A stretch of DNA of 64,000 nucleotides from Ornithinimicrobium humiphilum (GCF_006716885.1 NZ_VFPU01000001.1:124001-188000), one strand, 5' to 3'. Counted from the first letter of the stretch, positions 1 through 7,991 are shown. Notes: a model not told the origin generated them from the letters alone. Numbers and translations are program-made.

Positions 1-41
1 GGCCGGGCACGGCCTACCCCGGCTGTGGCAGAGTCGCGCGC

Positions 42-803
42 ATGGCGACCCTCGACCTGTTCCGTCTCGACGGCTCGGTGGCGATCGTCACCGGGGCCTC
101 CAGCGGCCTGGGCGTGGCCTTCGCGCGGGCGCTCGCGGGGGCCGGTGCCGACGTCGTCCTCGCCGCTCGCCGCGTCGACCGGCTGGAGGAGACCGCGCAG
201 CTGGTCCGCGGCACGGGGCGGCGGGCGCTGGTGCACCAGCTCGACGTCGCCGACCCGCAGCAGTGCCAGGAGGTCGTGGACGCCGCCGTGGCCGAGCTGG
301 GGTCGGTCGACGTGCTGGTCAACAACGCCGGCGTCGGCACCGCGGTGCCGGCGACCCGGGAGACGCCCGACCAGTTCCGCGGGGTGATCGACGTCAACCT
401 CGCCGGCTGCTACTGGATGGCGCAGGCGTGCGCGCGCGTCATGCGCCCCGGGTCGAGCATCGTCAACGTCTCGAGCGTCCTGGCCCTCACCACCGCCGGA
501 CTGCCCCAGGCCGCCTACTCCGCGAGCAAGGCGGGCCTCCTCGGCCTGACGCGCGACCTCGCCCAGCAGTGGACCGGTCGCCGCGGCATCCGCGTCAACG
601 CCATCGCCCCGGGGTTCTTCGCCAGCGAGATGACCGAGCAGTACCCGCCCGGTTATCTCGAGGCCCAGCAGGGGCGCATCCTGGCCGGGCGCCAGGGCGA
701 TCCCGACGAGCTGGCGGCCAGCGTCGTCTACCTCGCCTCCCGCGCCGCCGGCTACGTCACGGGGCAGACGCTCGTCGTCGACGGTGGTCTGACCATCACC
801 TGA
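42..803 (+). CDS. Short-chain dehydrogenase/reductase (SDR)
   Basis: A 253-residue classical SDR, a soluble NAD(P)-dependent oxidoreductase of unknown substrate. Visible motifs are the cofactor-binding TGASSGLG near residue 18, NNAG near residue 91, the catalytic Ser followed by YSASK near residue 155, and VNAIAPG after it; the C-terminus ends in the usual VVDGG. Size and motifs match the gluconate 5-dehydrogenase/3-oxoacyl-ACP reductase type, but I cannot name the substrate. The ATG at 42 is preceded by CAGAGT at 29-34, seven bases away, so the transcript may be leaderless. Its 3' end overlaps the convergent regulator gene by 8 bases. Confidence 0.9.
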   Translation: MATLDLFRLDGSVAIVTGASSGLGVAFARALAGAGADVVLAARRVDRLEETAQLVRGTGRRALVHQLDVADPQQCQEVVDAAVAELGSVDVLVNNAGVGTAVPATRETPDQFRGVIDVNLAGCYWMAQACARVMRPGSSIVNVSSVLALTTAGLPQAAYSASKAGLLGLTRDLAQQWTGRRGIRVNAIAPGFFASEMTEQYPPGYLEAQQGRILAGRQGDPDELAASVVYLASRAAGYVTGQTLVVDGGLTIT

Positions 804-1503
804 GCCGGGCGACCACGCAGCACCGGCCCTCGCCGGGCTCCAGGCAGGCCTGCACCTCGCCCCGGCCCAGACCCTCGGCGACTCCCTGCACGAAGTGCTG
901 GTTGAGGCCGCACACCAGCTCGGTGTGGCGCTGCGCCAGGGCGTGGAAGGGGCAGTTGGCCAGGAGCAGCGAGGGCGCGTCGGCATCCTCGGGCCCCGTC
1001 CGCCGGGGCTCGTAGCCGAGCGGCTCGAGCGTCGCCGCGAGCGCCTCGAGGGCCTCGCCGGGTCCGCCGCCCACGGGGTCCTCGCCCGCAGCCTCCTCGC
1101 CCGCGACACGGCCGGCCTCTGCTGCCTCCCGCTCCAGCGACGCTTCGAGCGGTGTCCCGGCGAGAGCACGAGCGACACCGGCCGCGAGCACCTCGCCGAC
1201 GAGGTCGTAGCGGCGCGGCGGGAGGGAGACGGCCACCTCCCGCGCCGCGCGGCGGTAGAGCTTGCTCGGGCGACCCGAGCCGGGGCCGGTGCGCTGCCCG
1301 AGCCGGCGGTACTCCACCTCGAGCAGCTCGTCACGCACCAGCCGGTCGAGGTGGAAGCTCACGGTGTGCAGCGGCAGGTCCAGCTCCCGCGCGGCCTGCT
1401 CGCGCCCGACCGGGCCGGGCTGCGCCACGACGTAGTCGTAGAGACGGCGGCGCGTCGGCTCCGCCAGGGCTCCGATGCCCGCGACCAGGGATGCGCGATC
1501 CAT
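796..1503 (-). CDS. ArsR-like (COG2345) transcriptional regulator with Cys-rich C-terminus
   Basis: A 235-residue winged-helix DNA-binding protein. The N-terminal third holds ALAEPTRRRLYDYV and the recognition helix region LDLPLHTVSFHLDRL, typical of predicted ArsR-family regulators of the COG2345/SufR type. The C-terminal part carries several Cys (CPFHALAQRH, then VCGLN, then a CC pair close to the end), an arrangement that in SufR-like proteins can hold an Fe-S cluster; that role here is inference. A start 33 bases further upstream is open, but ATG 1503 fits better because TAGAAT lies seven bases before it. It is divergent from folE, and the shared 105-base gap holds an inverted repeat, so it probably controls folE and itself. 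Confidence 0.8.
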   Translation of the reverse strand: MDRASLVAGIGALAEPTRRRLYDYVVAQPGPVGREQAARELDLPLHTVSFHLDRLVRDELLEVEYRRLGQRTGPGSGRPSKLYRRAAREVAVSLPPRRYDLVGEVLAAGVARALAGTPLEASLEREAAEAGRVAGEEAAGEDPVGGGPGEALEALAATLEPLGYEPRRTGPEDADAPSLLLANCPFHALAQRHTELVCGLNQHFVQGVAEGLGRGEVQACLEPGEGRCCVVARLR

Positions 1504-1510
1504 GCGACCG

Positions 1511-1516
1511 ATTCTA
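1511..1516 (-). promoter_or_regulatory. -10 box of the COG2345 regulator (leaderless)
   Basis: TAGAAT on the minus strand, ending seven bases before ATG 1503. It overlaps the TTCTAA sequence that recurs at 1550, so the two promoters share sequence elements. Confidence 0.5.
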
Positions 1517-1522
1517 AAACAG

Positions 1523-1553
1523 AGAACCGTTGACACAAGAGAGGCGCGGTTCT
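1523..1553. promoter_or_regulatory. Inverted repeat AGAACCG-N17-CGGTTCT, candidate operator
   Basis: A perfect 7-base inverted repeat, AGAACCG at 1523-1529 and CGGTTCT at 1547-1553, brackets the -35 box of the folE promoter and touches its -10 box. TTCTAA occurs at 1512 and again at 1550. Placement between two divergent genes, one a DNA-binding protein, suggests an operator for the adjacent regulator (inference). Confidence 0.5.
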
Positions 1554-1558
1554 AACGT
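1530..1558 (+). promoter_or_regulatory. Sigma-70-type promoter of folE
   Basis: TTGACA at 1530-1535, a 17-base spacer and TAACGT at 1553-1558. This is the best consensus vegetative promoter in the window. It precedes a GAGAAGGAGG ribosome binding site and the GTG of folE. Confidence 0.65.
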
Positions 1559-1608
1559 GGATCGCATCGTGCTTTAGAGAGCGTCGCCCCGAGAAGGAGG
1601 TCGGCCCT

Positions 1609-2229
1609 GTGAACGCCGTCGCCGCCGTCGAGCAGGCCACCCCGTTGCGGCCCCGGATCGTGGCCGAACGCCCCGTGGTCGACCTGGAGGCGGCCGAGGC
1701 CGCCGCCGCCGACCTGCTGGCCGCGCTGGGCCTGGACCTGACCCAGGAGAGCCTGGTCGACACCCCGCGCCGGATGGCGCGGGCCCTGCACGAGCTGATG
1801 GCCCCCGAGGGGTTCGAGCTGACGTCCTTCGCCAACGAGGAGGGCTACGACGAGCTGGTCCTGGTCCGCGACATCCCGGTCCGCTCCCTGTGCGAGCACC
1901 ACATGCTGCCCCTCGTCGGCGTCGCCCACGTGGGCTACCTGCCGGACCGCCGCATCCTCGGGCTGTCCAAGCTGGCGCGGATGGTGGACCTGCACTCCCG
2001 CCGCCCGCAGACCCAGGAGCGCCTGACCACGGCGGTCGCCGACCACCTCCGGCGCGAGCTCGCGCCCGCCGGGGTGGGCGTCGTCGTGGAGGCCGAGCAC
2101 ACCTGCATGACCCTGCGCGGCGCCCGTGCCCCCGGGGCGCGCACCCTGACCTCCGCCGTCCTGGGCCGGCTGCGCGACGATCCGAGCAGCCGGGCCGAGT
2201 TCCTCTCCCTCGCCAGGAGGCTGCCATGA
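1609..2229 (+). CDS. folE: GTP cyclohydrolase I
   Basis: A 206-residue FolE, converting GTP to 7,8-dihydroneopterin triphosphate, the first step to tetrahydrofolate and other pterins. Zinc ligands are visible: Cys95 and His98 in CEHHMLP, and Cys166 in HTCM; LGLSKLARMVD and RRPQTQERLT are also canonical. Length is normal. The GTG start at 1609 sits behind a strong GAGAAGGAGG site. The gene is not with other folate genes: it is coupled by an ATGA overlap to a ferredoxin-reductase-like flavoprotein and faces a COG2345 regulator, so it may be a conditional copy supplying a special pterin rather than the housekeeping enzyme (inference). Confidence 0.93.
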   Translation: MNAVAAVEQATPLRPRIVAERPVVDLEAAEAAAADLLAALGLDLTQESLVDTPRRMARALHELMAPEGFELTSFANEEGYDELVLVRDIPVRSLCEHHMLPLVGVAHVGYLPDRRILGLSKLARMVDLHSRRPQTQERLTTAVADHLRRELAPAGVGVVVEAEHTCMTLRGARAPGARTLTSAVLGRLRDDPSSRAEFLSLARRLP

Positions 2230-3443
2230 CCGGGACCAGCAGGATCGTCGTCGTCGGGGGCGGGCTTGCGGCCGCCACCGCGGTCACCGAGCTGCGCGAG
2301 CGGGGGTTCGCCGGCTCCGTCACGGTCGTCGGGGTGGAGTCCCGGGCGCCCTACGAGCGGCCGCCCCTGTCCAAGGGGGTGCTGACCGGCGACGAGGAGC
2401 CGGACACCGCGCTCGTCCACCCTGCGGAGTGGTATGCCGAGCACGACGTCGAGCTGCTCCTCGGCGAGCCGGCGACCGCGATCGACCGCGCCGCCCGGAC
2501 GGTCGAGGTGGGCGACCGACAGCTCGGCTACGACGCCCTCCTGCTCGCCACCGGCGCGACGCCCCGGCGTCTGCCGGCGGCGGACGACTCCGGTGCACCG
2601 GTGCTCTACCTGCGGACGATGGAGGACTCCCTGGCCCTGCGCGCGACGCTGGCGGGCGGGGCCCGCACCCTGGTCGTGGGCGCCGGCTGGATCGGGCTCG
2701 AGGTCGCCTCGGCCGCGCGGCGGGCGGGCGCCGACGTCGTCATGGTGGACCCGGCCGAGGCTCCCCTCGCCCGCTCGCTGGGAGCCAGGGCGGGAGCCTT
2801 CTTCGCGGACCTGCACCGGGGCCACGGGGTCGACCTGCGGCTGGGCACCGGGGTCGAGGGTTTCCGGGGCGGTCGGGACGGCGCCGTCGTCACCCTCGGT
2901 GACGGGACGCGGGTGGAGGCCGACCTGGTGGTGGTCGGGATCGGCGTCCGGCCCGAGGTGGGCCTGGCGCAGCAGGCGGGCCTGGACACCGACGACGGCA
3001 TCCTCGTCGACGGCGCCCTGCGCACGGCGGACCTCCGGGTGTGGGCCGCCGGCGACGTCGCCTCCCACGACCACCCCATGCTCGGGCGGCTGCGCGTGGA
3101 GCACTGGGACACCGCGATCCAGCAGGGGAGGCACGTCGCCCGCGGCATGCTCGGTGACGTCACCCCCTATGCGGTCCAGCCCTACTTCTTCACCGACCAG
3201 TACGACTGGGGCATGGAGTACGTCGGCCACTGCCGCCCCGACGACGACGTCGTTGTGCGTGGCCGGCCGGACAGCGGGCTGGTCCTCGTGTGGACGCGCG
3301 CCGGGCGCGTCGTGGCCGGCATGCAGGTCAACGACTGGGACGCCACCGACGTGCTGCGCCGGCTGGTGGGAGCTCCGGCACCTGCCGGCCTCGACGACCC
3401 CGACGTGCCGCTGGCCGAGCTGGGAGCCGCGGCTCGGTCCTGA
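2226..3443 (+). CDS. FAD-dependent ferredoxin reductase-like oxidoreductase
   Basis: A 405-residue flavoprotein of the putidaredoxin/ferredoxin-reductase type, which passes electrons from NAD(P)H through FAD to a ferredoxin or rubredoxin. It has an N-terminal FAD site (VVVGGGLAAA), YERPPLSK, a central NAD site (VVGAGWIGLEVA), the FAD-contacting WAAGDVA, and the C-terminal PYFFTDQYDWGMEYVGH seen in BphA4/ThcD relatives. The ATG at 2226 overlaps the folE stop codon (ATGA), so the two are translationally coupled. No ferredoxin or P450 gene lies next to it, so its electron acceptor is unknown. Confidence 0.85.
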   Translation: MTGTSRIVVVGGGLAAATAVTELRERGFAGSVTVVGVESRAPYERPPLSKGVLTGDEEPDTALVHPAEWYAEHDVELLLGEPATAIDRAARTVEVGDRQLGYDALLLATGATPRRLPAADDSGAPVLYLRTMEDSLALRATLAGGARTLVVGAGWIGLEVASAARRAGADVVMVDPAEAPLARSLGARAGAFFADLHRGHGVDLRLGTGVEGFRGGRDGAVVTLGDGTRVEADLVVVGIGVRPEVGLAQQAGLDTDDGILVDGALRTADLRVWAAGDVASHDHPMLGRLRVEHWDTAIQQGRHVARGMLGDVTPYAVQPYFFTDQYDWGMEYVGHCRPDDDVVVRGRPDSGLVLVWTRAGRVVAGMQVNDWDATDVLRRLVGAPAPAGLDDPDVPLAELGAAARS

Positions 3444-3507
3444 CGCTCGCGGGCCGGGTCAAGCGTGACGCGTGTGATCTTCGGCACAAGAGTGTATGAA
3501 GTGACGC

Positions 3508-4803
3508 ATGGGAACGTACCCTGGTGCGCGTCGGGGGCGGCGCCGCGTCCCCGCACGTCCCTGGTCGGGCCCCTCCGACCGCGTCCCGAGGAGGCCGACG
3601 ATTCCGTCCCTGCACCGCATACCCGCCGCGCTGATCTCCCTGGCCGTCCTGGCCGGACCCGGGCTCGCCCCGGCCGTCGCCAGCACCTCCGAGCCACCCG
3701 CCACCACCGCTGCCGCGGAAGAGCTGGTCCTCGGTCCTGAGCACGTCGAGGCCGTCCGCGCCCGCGTCGAGCAGGTGCGGGCCGACCGCCCCGTCGGCCC
3801 GCAGCCGGACGCCGGGCTCGCCCCTGCGGCGTCGACGAACCCCGTGGTGACCCGCCACGCCGGGACCGACCGCTACGCGACGGCGGCCGCGCTCGCCGAC
3901 ACCTGGTACCGCGACTACTTCTGGGACGAGACGAAGAGCCCCTTCCCCAAGGAGTTCGAGAAGATCGCCTTCGTGGCCAACGGCGCGACCTTCGCCGACG
4001 CCCTCTCCGGCGGCGCCGCCGCGGCCTCGTGGGGCGGCCCGATCCTGCTGACCAAGACCGACCGGCTGCCGTCGGCGACCAAGGCCAGCCTGGCGGGGCT
4101 GCGTCCCGACGCCATCGTCGTGCTCGGCGGGCCGGACGCCGTGGACGCGACCGTCGAGCGCGCCCTCCGGGCCTACGTGCCCACCGCCGACAACGTCTAC
4201 CGCGTCGGTGGCAGCAACCGCTGGGAGGTCTCCGCCGGGACCGCCGGGCTCATCGGACGGGCGCCGGTCGCCTTCGTCGCCAGCGGGGAGAACTTCCCCG
4301 ACGGACTGTCGGGCGGCGCCGCCGCGGGCACCGTCACGTCGCCGCTGCTCATCACCAAGCGCGACTCGGTGCCCTCCGTCGTGATGTCCGCCCTGCAGGA
4401 GGTCCGCCCGCAGCGCGTCTACGTCGTCGGCGGCACGGACGCGGTGAGCGACACCGTGGTGTGGCGCCTGAGCTCGACGCTCAGGGTGCCGGTGACGCGC
4501 GTCTCGGGGACGGACCGTTTCGCGGTGGCCGCCGCCGTGGCCGCCGTCCACCCGACCCAGCACGGCGCCACCGTCGCCAACGGTCAGGACTGGGCCGACG
4601 CCCTGGCGGGCAGCGCGTTCGCCGGGCTCATGGGCGACAAGCTGCTGCTGCTCAAGAGCGACTCGGCACCGCTGGCCACGCAGCAGGCGATCGTGCAGCA
4701 CGGCCTGACCTCGATCGACGCCCTCGGCGGCACCGCCAGCGTGCAGGAGAAGGTGCTCACCACGCTGCGCCGGCTGAAGGTGGACGGGCCCGGGGCCGGC
4801 TGA
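3508..4803 (+). CDS. Secreted protein with three cell-wall-binding (CWB2) repeats
   Basis: Contains a hydrophobic signal segment (PAALISLAVLAGPGL) and three repeats of the cell wall binding repeat 2 type: GTDRYATAAALAD with FADALSGGAAAA, then NRWEVSAGTAG with FPDGLSGGAAAG, then GTDRFAVAAAVAA with WADALAGSAFAG. Each unit ends in a conserved hhhhGG segment. In other Gram-positives such repeats hold proteins on the wall; no catalytic domain is visible, so this is probably a wall-associated scaffold. Taking ATG 3508 gives a long Arg-rich leader of 45 residues before the signal core. A GAGGAGG at 3588-3594, six bases before an in-frame ATT at 3601, would give a textbook 20-25 residue signal peptide; the true start is uncertain. 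Confidence 0.82.
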   Translation: MGTYPGARRGRRRVPARPWSGPSDRVPRRPTIPSLHRIPAALISLAVLAGPGLAPAVASTSEPPATTAAAEELVLGPEHVEAVRARVEQVRADRPVGPQPDAGLAPAASTNPVVTRHAGTDRYATAAALADTWYRDYFWDETKSPFPKEFEKIAFVANGATFADALSGGAAAASWGGPILLTKTDRLPSATKASLAGLRPDAIVVLGGPDAVDATVERALRAYVPTADNVYRVGGSNRWEVSAGTAGLIGRAPVAFVASGENFPDGLSGGAAAGTVTSPLLITKRDSVPSVVMSALQEVRPQRVYVVGGTDAVSDTVVWRLSSTLRVPVTRVSGTDRFAVAAAVAAVHPTQHGATVANGQDWADALAGSAFAGLMGDKLLLLKSDSAPLATQQAIVQHGLTSIDALGGTASVQEKVLTTLRRLKVDGPGAG

Positions 4804-4808
4804 CGCCC

Positions 4809-4826
4809 GCCCGGCCCCGGCCGGGC
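4809..4826 (+). terminator. GC-rich hairpin after the CWB2 gene
   Basis: A perfect inverted repeat, GCCCGGCC-CC-GGCCGGGC, begins five bases after the stop codon of the wall-binding protein. It has no T-run, as is common for actinobacterial hairpins, so termination is inferred from position and stem strength. Confidence 0.45.
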
Positions 4827-4870
4827 GCTCGGCACGTCCCTGCCAACTTCCGAGTAGCACCTCACGGTGC

Positions 4871-4876
4871 CATCAT
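4871..4876 (+). promoter_or_regulatory. Possible -10 box (CATCAT), leaderless GTG
   Basis: CATCAT ends six bases before GTG 4883. There is no properly spaced ribosome binding site for this start (GGAGG abuts the codon), which fits a leaderless transcript. Weaker than the TANNNT cases. Confidence 0.35.
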
Positions 4877-4882
4877 GCGGAG

Positions 4883-6124
4883 GTGAAGAAGCCCGGCCTC
4901 CTCGTCCGCATCGTCCTCGCCATCGTCCTGGGCATCGCCCTCGGACTGTTCCTGCCCGACCCGGTGGTGCGGATCTTCGTCACCTTCAACGGGCTGTTCG
5001 GCAACTTCCTGACCTTCATCATCCCGCTCATCATCGTCGGGCTGATCACGCCGGCGATCTCCGAGCTGGGCAAGGGCGCGGGCAAGTGGCTCGGTATCAC
5101 CGCCGGCATCGCCTACGGCTCGACGGTGCTCGCCGGGCTGGCAGCCTTCGCGGTGTGCGCGGTGGTGCTGCCTCGGATGCTCGAGGCGGGCTCCATCGAC
5201 CAGGTCGCCGATCCCGAGGCGGGGCTGCTCGAGCCGTTCTTCACGGTGGAGATGCCCCCGGTGTTCGGCGTGATGACCGCGCTGCTGGTCTCCTTCCTCG
5301 TCGGCATCGGCCTGACGCTGCTGCACACGGACACCCTGCACAAGGGCTTCGTCGAGCTGCGCTCGATCGTGGAGAAGGTCATCGCGGCGATCATCATCCC
5401 GTTCCTGCCGCTCTACGTCTTCGGCATCTTCCTCAACATGACGTCGGCCGGGCAGGTGTGGGAGGTCATCACCACCTTCATCGGGGTCATCCTGCTCGTC
5501 TTCGTGCTCACGGTCCTGCTGCTCCTGGCGCAGTACTCCGTGGCCGGTGCGGTGACCGGGCGCAACCCGCTCAAGGCCCTGCGCACCATGCTCCCGGCCT
5601 ACGCCACGGCCCTCGGCACGTCGTCCTCGGCGGCGACCATCCCGGTCACGCTGCGCCAGGCCGTCGCCGCCGGCGTGAGCCGCCCGGTGGCGTCCTTCGT
5701 CATCCCGCTGTGCGCCACCATCCACCTCGCCGGCTCGACGGTGAAGATCGTGTCCTTCTCGATGGCCGTGCTGCTGCTCTCCGGGGGGCAGATCAGCCTG
5801 GGCGTCTTCATCGGCTTCGTCTTCATGCTCGGCATCACGATGGTGGCCGCGCCCGGCGTGCCGGGCGGAGCCATCGTCACGGCGGCCGGCCTGCTCACCT
5901 CCATGCTCGGCTTCTCCGAGGAGATGGTCGGGCTGATGATCGCGACCTACATCGCGATCGACTCCTTCGGCACCGCGACCAACGTCACCGGTGACGCGGC
6001 GATCGCCATGGTCGTCGACAAGCTCAGCGGCGACGAGCTGCAGCACGGCACCTTCGTCGAGACCGAGGACGGCCGCCTGATCACGGTCGGCGACGACGAG
6101 GACCCGCTCCCCGACGAGCGCTGA
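4883..6124 (+). CDS. Dicarboxylate/amino acid:cation symporter (DAACS family)
   Basis: A 413-residue polytopic membrane protein of the GltP/DctA family, which takes up dicarboxylates or acidic amino acids with Na+ or H+. The first membrane span begins directly after MKKPG. The re-entrant loop HP1 shows GTSSSAATIPVTL, and the following NMDG-equivalent region reads PLCATIHLAGS rather than the usual PLGATINMDG, so ion coupling or substrate choice may differ from the classic members. The tail after the last span is acidic. The GTG start has no good Shine-Dalgarno spacing. Single gene between a hairpin and the next promoter. Confidence 0.85.
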   Translation: MKKPGLLVRIVLAIVLGIALGLFLPDPVVRIFVTFNGLFGNFLTFIIPLIIVGLITPAISELGKGAGKWLGITAGIAYGSTVLAGLAAFAVCAVVLPRMLEAGSIDQVADPEAGLLEPFFTVEMPPVFGVMTALLVSFLVGIGLTLLHTDTLHKGFVELRSIVEKVIAAIIIPFLPLYVFGIFLNMTSAGQVWEVITTFIGVILLVFVLTVLLLLAQYSVAGAVTGRNPLKALRTMLPAYATALGTSSSAATIPVTLRQAVAAGVSRPVASFVIPLCATIHLAGSTVKIVSFSMAVLLLSGGQISLGVFIGFVFMLGITMVAAPGVPGGAIVTAAGLLTSMLGFSEEMVGLMIATYIAIDSFGTATNVTGDAAIAMVVDKLSGDELQHGTFVETEDGRLITVGDDEDPLPDER

Positions 6125-6168
6125 CGGCGCCGCCGGCCGGTCGGGCCCCGTCGCAGGGGAGGAACCGG

Positions 6169-6174
6169 CAGAGT
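6169..6174 (+). promoter_or_regulatory. Possible -10 box (CAGAGT), leaderless
   Basis: CAGAGT ends six bases before ATG 6181. The same hexamer stands before the first gene of the window (29-34). A GGGGAGGA sequence further upstream is too far away to act as a ribosome binding site. Confidence 0.35.
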
Positions 6175-6180
6175 AGGGGC

Positions 6181-7974
6181 ATGCACTACGTCGGCATCGA
6201 CCTCGCCTGGGGCGACCGCAGCCCCACGGGCGTGGCGGTCCTCGACGCCGACGGGCGACTGGTCCACGTCTCGGTCGCGCAGACCGACGACGAGGTGGTG
6301 GCGGCGGTCACGCCATACACCTCCGAGGCCTGCCTCGTGGCCGTCGACGCCCCGCTCGTGGTGACGAACGCGACCGGCAACCGCCCGGCGGAGGCGGCCC
6401 TCAACCGCGACTTCGCGCGCTTCGACGCGGGCGCGCACCCGTCCAACACCGGCAAGGCCGAGCTGGCCGGCACCCCGCGCGGAGCGCGGCTCGTCAAGCG
6501 CCTGGGGCTGGACATGAACCCCGCCTCCGGGCGTGCCCGGCGGGCCATCGAGGTCTACCCGCACCCCGCCACCGTCGTGCTCTTCCGCCTCGGTCGGACG
6601 CTGAAGTACAAGAACAAGCAGGGCCGGTCGCTGGAGACCCTGCGCGCCGCCCTGCTCGAGCTGGCCGGACACCTGGAGGGCCTGGCGACGGCCGACCCGC
6701 CGATGACGCTGACGGGCAACCCGGCCTGGGAGGGGCTCGTCACGCGCCTCCGCGAGGCGCGCCGCAAGAGCGAGCTGCGCGTGGTGGAGGACCAGGTCGA
6801 CGCCGTGGTCTGCGCCTACGTCGCGAGGTATGCCGACGCGCACCCCGGGCGCACGACCACCTACGGCGACCTCGCCACCGGCTACATCGTCACGCCCACG
6901 CTGCCCGAGGACCTGGTGCCCGAGCCGCGGGCGCGGGCGGGTCGGGCGGAGCCGTCGGAGGACGAGGCGCCCCCGACCGAGCCCGACCCCGTGCGCGCGG
7001 CCGTGCGGGCCTACGTGCGCGACCGTCCGGCCCTGGAGGAGGCCACCCGGGGCTACGTCCGACTGGTCACCGACCTCCTCGACGAGGCCGGCATCAACTA
7101 CCTCGCCGTGACCGGCCGGACCAAGAGCGTGGAGTCGTTCGCGGGGAAGGTGGAGCGCCTGCTCGACCGCGGCGTCGCGCCCGAGGACCTCGAGGAGCAG
7201 ATCACCGACCAGGTCGGCGTGCGGGTGGTGACCTACGTGCTGACCGACGTCGCCGCCGTGGCCGACCTGCTCGGCGACCAGCTGCGCGTGCTCGACGACC
7301 GGGACATGGGGCGGGAGACCGCCTCGGAGGGACGGTGGGGCTACGCCAGCCGGCACGTGCTCGTCCAGGTGGACGAGGACAGCGCGCGGGTGGCCGACGA
7401 CCCGGCGCGGGCCGCGCTCGCGGGCCGCACGGCCTCGGTGCAGGTGCGGACCGTGCTGCAGCACGCGTGGGCCGAGTTCGAGCACGACATCCGTTACAAG
7501 GGCTCGGTGCCGGAGGAGCACGCCAACGACCTCGACCGCCGGTTCGCGCTGGCCGCGGGGCTGCTGGAGCTGGCCGACCGCGAGTTCGAGACGATCCGCG
7601 ACCGGCTGCGGGTCAGCGTCGTCGAGGCGGCCGAGGAGGACACCGACCCGCGCATCGACGCGACCGACCTGGCGGCCTTCCTCGCCGGGCGCTTCCCCGA
7701 CGCCGGGTGGTCACGCACCGACCACTACGCGTGGGTCTCCTCGCTGCTGCTCGAGCTCGGCATCACCTCGCTCAAGGAGCTGGGCAGCGTGCTGCAGGAG
7801 GTCGACTCGGCGGCGATCACCGAGCAGATGGCCTACAAGTACCCGCCCGGCGCGGTGCGCCGCCTCGACGACGCGCTGCTCGCGTCCTTCGGGGAGAGGT
7901 ATGTCGCGCTGCACGGAAACGCGCACCGCGTGGACCTGCTGCGCGCCCGGCTGGCGCGGCTCTCCGGGGCCTGA
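6181..7974 (+). CDS. DUF429 (RNase H-fold) fused to a RelA/SpoT synthetase-like domain
   Basis: A 597-residue two-domain protein. Residues 1-245 match DUF429, a predicted nuclease with the RNase H fold: VGIDLAWG with Asp7, VAVDAPL near 54-59, EVYPHPATVVLF near 125, and DAVVCAYVA near 207. A Pro/Glu-rich linker follows. Residues 271-480 match the RelA/SpoT nucleotidyltransferase domain: GRTKSVESFAGK, ITDQVGVRVV with Asp343, GYASRHVLV, and VQVRTVLQHAWAEFEHD. There is no HD hydrolase domain and no TGS or ACT domain. The usual acidic residue of the E-x-Q-x-R-T motif is Ser419, so synthetase activity is doubtful. About 117 C-terminal residues are unassigned. Single gene, convergent with the next. 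Confidence 0.82.
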   Translation: MHYVGIDLAWGDRSPTGVAVLDADGRLVHVSVAQTDDEVVAAVTPYTSEACLVAVDAPLVVTNATGNRPAEAALNRDFARFDAGAHPSNTGKAELAGTPRGARLVKRLGLDMNPASGRARRAIEVYPHPATVVLFRLGRTLKYKNKQGRSLETLRAALLELAGHLEGLATADPPMTLTGNPAWEGLVTRLREARRKSELRVVEDQVDAVVCAYVARYADAHPGRTTTYGDLATGYIVTPTLPEDLVPEPRARAGRAEPSEDEAPPTEPDPVRAAVRAYVRDRPALEEATRGYVRLVTDLLDEAGINYLAVTGRTKSVESFAGKVERLLDRGVAPEDLEEQITDQVGVRVVTYVLTDVAAVADLLGDQLRVLDDRDMGRETASEGRWGYASRHVLVQVDEDSARVADDPARAALAGRTASVQVRTVLQHAWAEFEHDIRYKGSVPEEHANDLDRRFALAAGLLELADREFETIRDRLRVSVVEAAEEDTDPRIDATDLAAFLAGRFPDAGWSRTDHYAWVSSLLLELGITSLKELGSVLQEVDSAAITEQMAYKYPPGAVRRLDDALLASFGERYVALHGNAHRVDLLRARLARLSGA

Positions 7975-7991
7975 CGGCCCGCGGCCGGTCA
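7972..7991. terminator. Bidirectional hairpin between convergent genes
   Basis: TGACGGCC-CGC-GGCCGGTCA forms a stem with one bulged base. Each arm contains the stop codon of one of the two convergent genes (TGA 7972-7974 on plus, 7989-7991 on minus), a compact shared terminator candidate. Confidence 0.45.

Noticed and set aside
4862..6046. Minus-strand open frame rich in His/Asp/Arg opposite the symporter gene
   Set aside because: Typical antisense artefact of a membrane-protein gene; the plus strand has clear DAACS motifs.
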